Assembly: GCA_905197685.1 (NCBI GenBank)
Contig: CAJJZS010000003.1
Location: forward strand, 1 to 64,000
Source of the DNA: an uncultured Oscillospiraceae bacterium
Lineage (GTDB): Bacteria; Bacillota; Clostridia; Oscillospirales; Ruminococcaceae
DNA: 64,000 bases
Direction of reading: 5' to 3'
The stretch's first letter is position 1; each line of letters opens with the position of its first letter. The notes under the pieces are model-generated. The model had not been told where the DNA came from, made no database searches, and saw nothing but the letters and a program-made list of their open reading frames with translations. Position numbers and translations under genes: made by a program. Positions 56,865-64,000 of this stretch are shown piece after piece.

Positions 56865-57779
56865 ATGAGAATCGTTTTTATGGGGACGCCTGATTTTGCG
56901 GCAGCTTCTCTCAAAGAGCTGCTGAAAACCAAGCACGAGATTGTGGGTGTGTTCACCCAGCCGGATAAACCGAAAGGAAGGGGATACCATCTGGTTGCCC
57001 CTCCGGTAAAGGAACTGGCATTACAGCACAATTTAACTGTTTATCAGCCGCAGAAGATGCGGGACGGGGAAGCGCTTTCTGTCTTAAAAGAGCTGAATCC
57101 CGACCTGATTGCGGTGGTGGCTTACGGTAAAATTTTACCAAAAGAGATTTTGGAATTACCAAAATACGGCTGTGTAAATGTACACGGTTCCTTGTTACCC
57201 AAATATCGCGGGGCAGGTCCGATTCAGTGGAGCGTTATTGACGGAGAACCGGTGACGGGAGTTACCACCATGTATATGGGCGAGGGACTGGATACCGGAG
57301 ATATGATTTTAAAAAAGGAAACGCCAATCGGAGAGGAAGAAACCTACGGAGAGCTGCATGACCGTCTGGCAGAAATCGGCGCGCAGGCTTTGGCAGAAAC
57401 ACTGGATTTGATTGAGCGGGGAGAAGCTCCAAGAGAAAAACAGGACGATTCCCTTTCCAGTTATGCACCGATGTTGGATAAAGAGATTGCTCGACTTGAT
57501 TTTTCTCAGCCGGCGCAGAAGCTGCATAACCTGATTCGCGGTTTATCCCCATGGCCGGTGGCGCGTACCTCATATAACGGAAAATTGCTGAAGGTACACC
57601 GTGCAAGGGTGGTAACGGGAAAAAACGGAACTCCGGGACAGGTACTGGATAAAAAGAAACTGTTGGTTGCCTGCGGACAGGACGCCTTGGAGCTTGTTGA
57701 GGTACAGTTGGAAGGCGGCAAGCGCATTGGCGGAGAAGACTTTATGAGAGGCAGACAAGCGGAAAAATTAGGAGAATAA
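56865..57779 (+). CDS. fmt: Methionyl-tRNA formyltransferase
   Basis: This 304-residue enzyme formylates initiator Met-tRNA with 10-formyl-THF. It starts RIVFMGTPDFAAASL and has the active-site stretch VNVHGSLLPKYRGAGPIQW and EGLDTGDMI. The C-terminal tRNA-binding domain starts near SPWPVARTSYNGK. AGGAG precedes the ATG. Confidence 0.96.
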   Translation: MRIVFMGTPDFAAASLKELLKTKHEIVGVFTQPDKPKGRGYHLVAPPVKELALQHNLTVYQPQKMRDGEALSVLKELNPDLIAVVAYGKILPKEILELPKYGCVNVHGSLLPKYRGAGPIQWSVIDGEPVTGVTTMYMGEGLDTGDMILKKETPIGEEETYGELHDRLAEIGAQALAETLDLIERGEAPREKQDDSLSSYAPMLDKEIARLDFSQPAQKLHNLIRGLSPWPVARTSYNGKLLKVHRARVVTGKNGTPGQVLDKKKLLVACGQDALELVEVQLEGGKRIGGEDFMRGRQAEKLGE

Positions 57780-57895
57780 TCTTACAAAAAACGGATGTTT
57801 ACCGATGTGGAATATAATTTTCATAACTCATTCAAATTTGTCCAATATAATGATGAGAGATGAACTAAAAAAACATCGGAAAAGAGGAAAAAAGT

Positions 57896-58594
57896 ATGTT
57901 TTATCATTTTGACCGCTATTATTTTATCTTGATTTTGCCCGCCATGTTTTTTGCGCTGTGGGCGCAGATGCGGGTAAAAACAACCTATCATCAGTATAAC
58001 CGCGTAATAAGTTCCACCGGGCAGAGCGCGGCGCAGATTTGCAGACAAATTTTAGACCGGAACGGCTTGTACCACATCGGGATTGAGAGAATTTCCGGAG
58101 AGCTAACCGACCATTATGACCCCAGACAAAATGTAATTCGTTTGTCGGACAGCGTTTTTTCCAGTTGCTCGGTAGCGGCAATCGGTGTTGCCGCCCACGA
58201 GGCAGGGCACGCGGTTCAGTATTCGGTGGGATACTTTCCAATTAAACTGCGCAACGCAATTATTCCGATTACCCAGTTTGGCTCTTCAATGTCCATGCCG
58301 ATTCTTTTGATTGGCTTGCTGTTTAATCAGGGAGCTTTTATCAAGGTGGGAATTATTTTATTTGCGACGGTGGCAGTATTTCAGCTGGTCACTCTGCCGG
58401 TGGAATTTAACGCGAGTATCCGCGCTTTGGATACCCTAACCTCTTCGCATATCCTTCGGGAAGAGGAAACTCAGATGGCAGGTAAGGTACTGCGTGCTGC
58501 GGCACTGACCTATGTGGCGGCGCTGCTGTCAAGTATTGCGCAGCTGCTGCGTCTGATTATGCTGTACGGAAGGCACAGCAACGATGACCGATAA
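57896..58594 (+). CDS. YugP-like zinc metallopeptidase, membrane-bound
   Basis: This 232-residue membrane protein of the YugP (Zn-metallopeptidase 2) family has an N-terminal membrane helix, the zinc motif VAAHEAGHAVQY (HExxH) near residue 100, and three more helices. The conserved YDPRQNVIRLSDSVF precedes the active site. The physiological substrate is unknown. It occurs between fmt and rsmB as in other Clostridia. Confidence 0.92.
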   Translation: MFYHFDRYYFILILPAMFFALWAQMRVKTTYHQYNRVISSTGQSAAQICRQILDRNGLYHIGIERISGELTDHYDPRQNVIRLSDSVFSSCSVAAIGVAAHEAGHAVQYSVGYFPIKLRNAIIPITQFGSSMSMPILLIGLLFNQGAFIKVGIILFATVAVFQLVTLPVEFNASIRALDTLTSSHILREEETQMAGKVLRAAALTYVAALLSSIAQLLRLIMLYGRHSNDDR

Positions 58595-58632
58595 AAAATA
58601 AGATGGATTGATACAGAAAGGATTGTCCGAAG

Positions 58633-59973
58633 ATGGCAAAAATGACAGCAAGACAGGCGGCGACCGCTGCTCTGATGAAAGTAAATAATGAGGGCGGATA
58701 TTCAAACCTTGTTTTGAATGAAATGCTGAAAAAGGCACAGCTGTCTTTAGAGGACAATGCTTTTGCCGGAAGATTATTTTACGGTACATTGGAGCGCAAA
58801 CTGACTTTAGACCACATTATCGGGGCATACTCTAAAAAGCCGGTAAAAAATATGACACCGGCTGTGGCGGAAATTTTGCGCACCGCTCTGTATCAGTTGT
58901 TATATTTGGACAGCGTTCCCGATTCTGCTGCGGTAAATGAAGCGGTAAAACTGACTCGCGTGATGAAAGTTTCTTCCGCTTCCGGCTTTGTAAATGCGGT
59001 TCTTCGCGGATTTTTAAGGGACGAAAAGCGGATCCCGGCAGTGCGGGGAAATCGTATCAGGCGTATGGAAGTTCAGTATTCCTGTCCGCAGTGGCTGATT
59101 CGGCATTTGATTGAAGCGTACGGAGAACAGTCGGCGCTCTCTGTTTTGGAACACTCGTTAGGTCGTCCTCCACTGTATGCAAGGGTGAACACCCAAAAAG
59201 GAACGGCGGAGCAGTGCATCGAGCAGCTTTCAAAAGAAGGGGTAAGAGCAGAGCCGGATCGGGATTTAAAAAATTGTATCTTGCTTTCTGCAACCGCTTC
59301 CATCGAGCGATTGGAGGCATTTCGGCAGGGGTTATTTCATGTTCAGGATAAATCTTCTCAACTTTGCGCCGAAGCCTTGGGTGCGCGCGAAGGAGAAAGA
59401 ATCTTGGACTGCTGTTCGGCTCCGGGTTCCAAGAGCTTTACAACAGCGCAGAAAATGAAGGACAGAGGCGAAATTGTCAGCTGCGATATCTTTGACGAAA
59501 AGGTTAAAAAAATTGCGGAAGGGGCGCAGAGATTGGGGCTGCGCTGCATTTCTCCGCAGAAAAGGGACGCCACTGTTTTTGACGGGCAGTTGGGACAGTT
59601 TGACCGCGTGCTGTGCGATGTTCCCTGTTCGGGCATCGGCATAATTTCCCGAAAACCGGAGATTAAATACAAAAAAGAGCAGGAATTAAAAGAGCTGCCC
59701 AATATTCAGGCGAAGATTTTGGAGCAGGCAGCTCGTTATGTAAAAGTGGGGGGCAGATTGGTTTATTCGACCTGTACCCTGCTGAAACAGGAAAACACAG
59801 AGGTTGTTGAGGAGTTTTTAAGCAGGCATCGGGAATTTGAACCCTGTCCTCTGGAAGAAACGGTAAGAACAGCGGCAGAAGTTGCCGATAACACACAGTG
59901 GCAGCTTACCCTTCTGCCCGAGATGGCAGATACGGACGGATTCTTTATTGCCTGTATGAAAAAGGTGCGGTGA
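58633..59973 (+). CDS. rsmB: 16S rRNA (cytosine-967-C5) methyltransferase
   Basis: This 446-residue methyltransferase has an N-terminal NusB-like RNA-binding domain (residues 5-135, ARQAATAALMKVNNEGGYSN) and a C-terminal SAM domain with LDCCSAPGSKSFTTAQKM and the catalytic CDVPCSGIGIISRKPEIK (C332), with a second cysteine in YSTCTLL. It forms m5C967 in 16S rRNA. Its stop is directly followed by the rlmN start. Confidence 0.95.
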   Translation: MAKMTARQAATAALMKVNNEGGYSNLVLNEMLKKAQLSLEDNAFAGRLFYGTLERKLTLDHIIGAYSKKPVKNMTPAVAEILRTALYQLLYLDSVPDSAAVNEAVKLTRVMKVSSASGFVNAVLRGFLRDEKRIPAVRGNRIRRMEVQYSCPQWLIRHLIEAYGEQSALSVLEHSLGRPPLYARVNTQKGTAEQCIEQLSKEGVRAEPDRDLKNCILLSATASIERLEAFRQGLFHVQDKSSQLCAEALGAREGERILDCCSAPGSKSFTTAQKMKDRGEIVSCDIFDEKVKKIAEGAQRLGLRCISPQKRDATVFDGQLGQFDRVLCDVPCSGIGIISRKPEIKYKKEQELKELPNIQAKILEQAARYVKVGGRLVYSTCTLLKQENTEVVEEFLSRHREFEPCPLEETVRTAAEVADNTQWQLTLLPEMADTDGFFIACMKKVR

Positions 59974-61053
59974 TTGATTTTGAAACAAGATTTTGAGTGG
60001 CAGAACAAAGAGGATATCAAATCGTTGGAACTGGAGGAGCTCACCGAGCGCTTAACACAGCTGGGTCAGCCAAAATTCCGGGGAAAACAGATTTATTCCT
60101 GGCTGCATGAAAAAAGGGTAGATTCCTTTGAAGAGATGAGCAATCTTCCGGCATCGCTCAGACAACAGCTGGAGCAAAGGTACTACATAAACCGCCTGTC
60201 AATTATCAAAAAATTGGTATCAAAGATTGACGGAACGCAAAAGTACCTTCTGCGCTTAAAGGACAATAACTGCGTAGAAGCAGTTTTGATGCGCTATAAA
60301 TACGGTAACTCTATCTGTATCTCCACCCAGGTGGGCTGCCGAATGGGCTGTAAATTTTGTGCCTCTACCCTGGCGGGTTTGGCTCGTTCCCTGCAACCGT
60401 CCGAGATGCTGGACGAGATTTACACCGTTACCAAAGACAGCGGGGAGCGGGTGAGCAACGTTGTGCTGATGGGAATCGGCGAGCCGCTGGATAACTATGA
60501 AAATGTCATGTGTTTTTTAAGAATTCTTTCCTCCAAAGAAGGATATAACCTGAGCCTGCGTCATCTGTCGCTGTCTACTTGCGGATTGGTTGACCGAATT
60601 TATGAGCTGGCAGAGCAGAAGTTGGGTCTTACTCTGTCTATTTCTCTGCACGCGCCGAACGATGAGATTAGAAATCAAACGATGCCAATCAACAAGCGAT
60701 ATCCGGTGGACGAGCTGCTGCGGGCGTGCCGGTACTATTTTGATAAAACGGGCAGAAGAATTTCGTTTGAATACGCTTTGATTGAAGGAGTAAACGATGA
60801 AATCTGTCATGCCGACGAGTTGGCTGCACGGCTGCGCGGTATGGCAGCTCATGTTAATCTGATACCGGTAAATCCGGTAAAGGAGCGCGGATTTAAGCGC
60901 GGTTCCAAACAGAGAATCGAAGCCTTCCAAAAGGAACTGGAATCCAAAGGAATCAACGCGACCGTTCGCCGGGAACTGGGAGCGGACATCAACGCAGCCT
61001 GCGGACAGCTGCGTCGGGAATATGACCGACAGCGAGAGGAGGCAGAATCGTGA
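59974..61053 (+). CDS. rlmN: Dual-specificity 23S rRNA A2503/tRNA A37 C2-methyltransferase
   Basis: This 359-residue radical SAM methyltransferase carries C122-RMG-C126-KF-C129, with GVLM-like NVVLMGIGEPLDNYENV, the substrate cysteine region HLSLSTCGLV and the C-terminal cysteine in ADINAACGQLR. The start is TTG directly behind the rsmB stop, with AAGGTG seven bases upstream. No ATG is available nearby in frame. Confidence 0.94.
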   Translation: MILKQDFEWQNKEDIKSLELEELTERLTQLGQPKFRGKQIYSWLHEKRVDSFEEMSNLPASLRQQLEQRYYINRLSIIKKLVSKIDGTQKYLLRLKDNNCVEAVLMRYKYGNSICISTQVGCRMGCKFCASTLAGLARSLQPSEMLDEIYTVTKDSGERVSNVVLMGIGEPLDNYENVMCFLRILSSKEGYNLSLRHLSLSTCGLVDRIYELAEQKLGLTLSISLHAPNDEIRNQTMPINKRYPVDELLRACRYYFDKTGRRISFEYALIEGVNDEICHADELAARLRGMAAHVNLIPVNPVKERGFKRGSKQRIEAFQKELESKGINATVRRELGADINAACGQLRREYDRQREEAES

Positions 61054-61784
61054 TAAAATTTATGGGAGCGACCGATACGGGAAAGATGCGCCGCCAAAAT
61101 CAGGATGCCTTTGTCTGCCGCAAAGTCGGGGAAAATGCCGGTTATGCCATTGTGTGCGACGGAATGGGCGGAGAAAAGGCAGGGGACGTTGCAAGCGCCA
61201 CCGCCTGCCGTTTGATTGAACATTTTTTTCATCGTGATATTACTGAACAGATGAGCGAAGCTGCGGTAAAAGCAGTTATCTTTTCTGCCATCAGCGCGGC
61301 AAACGCAAAGGTTTATTCGATGGCAAAGGAAAATCCGGACTATCACGGAATGGGAACAACTCTGGTTCTGGCTGTTGTTATCGGCGAGCAAATGCACATT
61401 GTGAATATCGGTGACAGCCGAATTTATATGGCAGAAAAAAAAGCGGTCAAGCAGCTGACAAGGGATCATACCCTGGTGCAAAACCTGCTTGACCGTGGAG
61501 AAATCAGTGAAGAAGAAGCGGAAAATCATCCGAAGAAACATTATATTACCCGCGCAATCGGCGTGGGCGACACATTGGATATCGACTATCAAATGTATGA
61601 GCTGAAAAAAGAAAGCGTTGTTTTGTTGTGTACGGATGGACTTTCCAATTATTTAAGGCAGGAACAGCTGCCCGAATTGCTCAAAAGCTGTATTCGCAAA
61701 AACAGTATTCAAGAATTGATTGATTACGCCAACAACCGAGGCGGTTCCGACAACATTACAGCTGTGATGTTGTACCGAAAGTAA
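61050..61784 (+). CDS. PP2C-type protein serine/threonine phosphatase
   Basis: This 244-residue PP2C phosphatase contains the metal motifs RRQNQDAFVC, VCDGMGGEKAGDVAS and GMGTTLVLAV, then GGSDNITAVML near the end. It starts with GTG overlapping the rlmN stop by four bases (GTGA). With the following kinase it forms the PrpC-PrkC (Stp-Stk) pair, which reverses phosphorylation linked to cell-wall growth and dormancy. Confidence 0.95.
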   Translation: MIKFMGATDTGKMRRQNQDAFVCRKVGENAGYAIVCDGMGGEKAGDVASATACRLIEHFFHRDITEQMSEAAVKAVIFSAISAANAKVYSMAKENPDYHGMGTTLVLAVVIGEQMHIVNIGDSRIYMAEKKAVKQLTRDHTLVQNLLDRGEISEEEAENHPKKHYITRAIGVGDTLDIDYQMYELKKESVVLLCTDGLSNYLRQEQLPELLKSCIRKNSIQELIDYANNRGGSDNITAVMLYRK

Positions 61785-61812
61785 TCGTCCGTATTGCAGG
61801 AGGCACTGTCAG

Positions 61813-63924
61813 ATGGATAAATATATTGGTAAAAGACTGGATGGACGCTATGAAATCCGAGAGTTGATCGGTGTGGGCGGAATGGCGAACGTTTACAAAG
61901 CGTTTGATGTTTTGGAAAATCGGATTGTTGCGGTTAAGATTCTTCGGGAAGAATATATGGACAACGATGAGTTTATGCGCCGCTTCCGCAACGAATCCCG
62001 CGCCATTTCTTTGTTGGATCACCCGAATATTGTGAAGGTATACGATGTTATCTTTTCCAATCGGATTCAGTCTATCGTTATGGAATACATCAACGGCATC
62101 ACGCTGAAAGATTATATCGACCAGGAACACGTTCTGCGATGGAAAGAGGCGCTGCACTTTACTGTGCAGATTTTAAAGGCGCTTCAGCATGCGCACGATA
62201 AGGGAATTGTACACCGTGATATCAAGCCGCACAATATTATGCTGCTTTCGGACGGAACGATTAAGATTACCGATTTCGGTATTGCGAGATTTTCCAGAAG
62301 CAACACCAAAACCATTACCGATAAGGCAATCGGTTCGGTGCATTATATCAGTCCCGAGCAGGCAAGCGGAGCATTCACCGACGCGCGCAGCGATATTTAT
62401 TCGGTGGGCGTGATGATGTATGAGATGCTTACCGGAAAGCTGCCCTTTGAGGCAGATTCTTTGGTATCTGTCGCAATCAAGCAGATTCAAAGTCAGGCGA
62501 TTTTACCGCGTCAGATTAACCCCGATATTCCCGAAGGGTTGCAGGACATCGTAATGCGCGCCATGCAGAAAGACGCGGCGAAACGATACCAGTCCGCAGC
62601 AGAAATGCTGCATGATATCGACGAGTTTAAAAAGAATCCGTCGATTGTTTTTTCTTATAAATACGAGCAGCCGGCGCAGCAGCATATTCAAAATGAAATG
62701 CGCCTTCGACAGGAACAAACTGCACCGGATAAGGAACAAAAGCCGATGAAAAAAGAACGAACAGGAAAAAAACAACAACAGCAGGAAGAAGAAAGAAAGC
62801 CGCTGCCGGTTGTACCGGTAATGGCAGGAATTGCCTTTGCTTTTTTGCTTGCGGCGTGCGTCTTTATCGGAATGTTGTTTGTGGTGAATAAACCCTTCGA
62901 GCAGGTGGAGAACGCAAAGGTTCCCGATTTGCTTGGAATGAACTATGAAAGCATTAAAACCAAATATGCCGGACAATTTAAGATAGAAGTGGAAGAAAAA
63001 GCGCCGAGCAGCCTGTATGAGGAAGGGGAAATTTATGAACAAAACCCGGACCCGGGCAAGACGGTAAAGGAAAATTCCACAATTAAGATTAAAATCAGTA
63101 CCGGAAAACAGGTTATCGTTTTGGATAATTATGTCGGTAAGGATTCAACCGAAGTTTTCCGAGATTTAAGCAAGAAAAATATTAAATGGACCGAAACCGA
63201 AACCTACTCCAACGAATATGAAGCGGGTATGGTTGTAAAAACTGCGCCGGAAGCAGGAGAAGAAGTTTCGGAAGGTGATGAGGTAAGCGTTTATGTCAGC
63301 TTGGGCTCTCAGGAACAAAATCAAACCGTTCCGCTTCTGGTCGGTATGAATTTCCATGAGGCAAAAACCCTTCTTTCCACCAAACGATTGAGAATTGAAT
63401 GTGTGGAAGAGATAGAGCCCGAGACAGATGAAGACGGACATCCGATTCCGGGTTCTCAGCCGGCAGGAACCATTTTAGAGCAAAGTCCAAGCGAGGACGC
63501 GATGGTTCCGGCAGGAACGGTAATCAAGGTTAAGGTTATGGGCGGCGACGGTTGGGAAGACCCGAACAAGCCCAAACAGGTTGAAATCAAGTTTGAACTT
63601 CCGGAAGGTGAGGACAGAGTACACGTTCAGACATTTGTGGACGGAAAAGAAACAGGATACGGAGATCCGGACCTTTCCAGACAGTCTACATGGACCACCA
63701 AACCGAGCGGAAAGGGAGATGCAAAGGTAGAAATTTATATCGACGGAACCGTTTACCGAACTTATGATGTCAACTTTGATAACGGAACAGTTGTGGAAAC
63801 GACCGATATGCAGGCTTTGGGCGAGTTTTTAAGCAGCAAAGAGGATGAAAGCGGCGAGCCTTTGGGAGAATCCAATGACCAGAGAGATGACGGGTACAGC
63901 GAACCGTCGGAAGATGACGATTAA
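61813..63924 (+). CDS. prkC: PASTA-domain serine/threonine kinase (PrkC/StkP-like)
   Basis: This 703-residue membrane kinase has an N-terminal kinase domain with VGGMANVYKAFD, ATP lysine K42, IVHRDIKPHNIML and ITDFGIARF. A basic glutamine-rich linker and one membrane helix (about 333-358) lead to an outside part with three PASTA repeats (starting near VPDLLGMNYES, VLDNYVGKDST and VPLLVGMNFHE) that bind muropeptides. A final beta-rich region from about residue 590 and an acidic tail follow. The PP2C phosphatase lies 28 bases upstream. Confidence 0.95.
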   Translation: MDKYIGKRLDGRYEIRELIGVGGMANVYKAFDVLENRIVAVKILREEYMDNDEFMRRFRNESRAISLLDHPNIVKVYDVIFSNRIQSIVMEYINGITLKDYIDQEHVLRWKEALHFTVQILKALQHAHDKGIVHRDIKPHNIMLLSDGTIKITDFGIARFSRSNTKTITDKAIGSVHYISPEQASGAFTDARSDIYSVGVMMYEMLTGKLPFEADSLVSVAIKQIQSQAILPRQINPDIPEGLQDIVMRAMQKDAAKRYQSAAEMLHDIDEFKKNPSIVFSYKYEQPAQQHIQNEMRLRQEQTAPDKEQKPMKKERTGKKQQQQEEERKPLPVVPVMAGIAFAFLLAACVFIGMLFVVNKPFEQVENAKVPDLLGMNYESIKTKYAGQFKIEVEEKAPSSLYEEGEIYEQNPDPGKTVKENSTIKIKISTGKQVIVLDNYVGKDSTEVFRDLSKKNIKWTETETYSNEYEAGMVVKTAPEAGEEVSEGDEVSVYVSLGSQEQNQTVPLLVGMNFHEAKTLLSTKRLRIECVEEIEPETDEDGHPIPGSQPAGTILEQSPSEDAMVPAGTVIKVKVMGGDGWEDPNKPKQVEIKFELPEGEDRVHVQTFVDGKETGYGDPDLSRQSTWTTKPSGKGDAKVEIYIDGTVYRTYDVNFDNGTVVETTDMQALGEFLSSKEDESGEPLGESNDQRDDGYSEPSEDDD

Positions 63925-63925
63925 A

Positions 63926-63968
63926 AAACAGACAGCCTTTGAACCTTTTCGGGTTTGAGGGCTGTTTC
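63926..63968 (+). terminator. Terminator of the yicC-prkC operon
   Basis: ACAGCC and TTTGAACC pair with GGGTTTGA and GGCTGT around a TTTTC loop, followed by TTCTG. The T tract is short. Confidence 0.65.
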
Positions 63969-63984
63969 TGCCGCGAATAATTTG

Positions 63985-63991
63985 TTATAAT
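63985..63991 (+). promoter_or_regulatory. Possible -10 element of the next gene
   Basis: TTATAATAA lies 20 bases before the window end. The -35 region is not convincing, and the gene it would serve is outside the window. Confidence 0.3.
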
Positions 63992-64000
63992 AAAAATAAA

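Overview
The window is chromosomal DNA of an anaerobic Gram-positive bacterium of the class Clostridia, most like the Oscillospiraceae (Ruminococcaceae) by gene content. That placement is inference from the genes. They include a monomeric [FeFe] hydrogenase, an oxygen-sensitive class III ribonucleotide reductase with its activase, NADP-type glutamate dehydrogenase, meso-diaminopimelate dehydrogenase, a single-chain PurL with fused glutaminase, and the operons DUF177-rpmF, der-plsY-gpsA and yicC-remA-gmk-rpoZ-priA-def-fmt-rsmB-rlmN-PP2C-PrkC. Promoters mostly follow TTGACA-17-TATAAT, Shine-Dalgarno sites are strong, and almost every operon ends in a clear intrinsic terminator. No CRISPR array, insertion sequence, phage or plasmid gene was seen.

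Layout. 1-300: the end of an rRNA operon (probable last bases of 23S, then 5S and its terminator). 352-2016: an AT-rich aminoglycoside-nucleotidyltransferase-like gene whose natural start is followed by an in-frame stop codon, then a GNAT acetyltransferase. 2040-3101: sigma factor and zinc-ribbon protein (minus strand). 3256-5287: ferredoxin-like protein and [FeFe] hydrogenase. 5384-16041: housekeeping genes (dacF, pgi, ddh, Nudix, HPr-like, mtaB, purL). 16070-23192: CPBP-like membrane protein, DUF177-rpmF with a structured leader, DUF512 radical SAM, der, plsY, GNAT, gpsA. 23220-29488: a second type IIA topoisomerase, gdhA and RNase P RNA. 29512-32936: secG, a diguanylate cyclase, and tRNA-Leu with a duplicated 3' end.

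33036-37018 is the main accessory block. A PadR regulator, a HAAS-like membrane protein and a secreted protein run leftward. Three genes for further exported proteins run rightward, two of them related to each other. Both divergent promoters carry the same 12-bp sequence, with one mismatch, in the -35/-10 spacer, which suggests one PadR-controlled unit.

37365-40578: class III ribonucleotide reductase with an unusual split. The large NrdD lacks the glycyl-radical segment, and a separate 54-residue gene directly behind it encodes that segment (RRITGYL), followed two bases later by nrdG. This is the most striking observation in the window.

40622-47483: unknown protein, RpiR regulator, effector-binding-domain protein, a DUF969-DUF979-M29 peptidase-Pcp operon probably for pyroglutamyl peptide or 5-oxoproline use, and an ECF transporter S component. 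47717-49769: a BlaI-type repressor and a BlaR1-like M56 membrane protease whose outer sensor domain is an M23 peptidoglycan-hydrolase fold. 49769-64000: tRNA-Ala, an FkbM methyltransferase, then the long conserved growth operon ending in the PP2C phosphatase and PASTA kinase pair.
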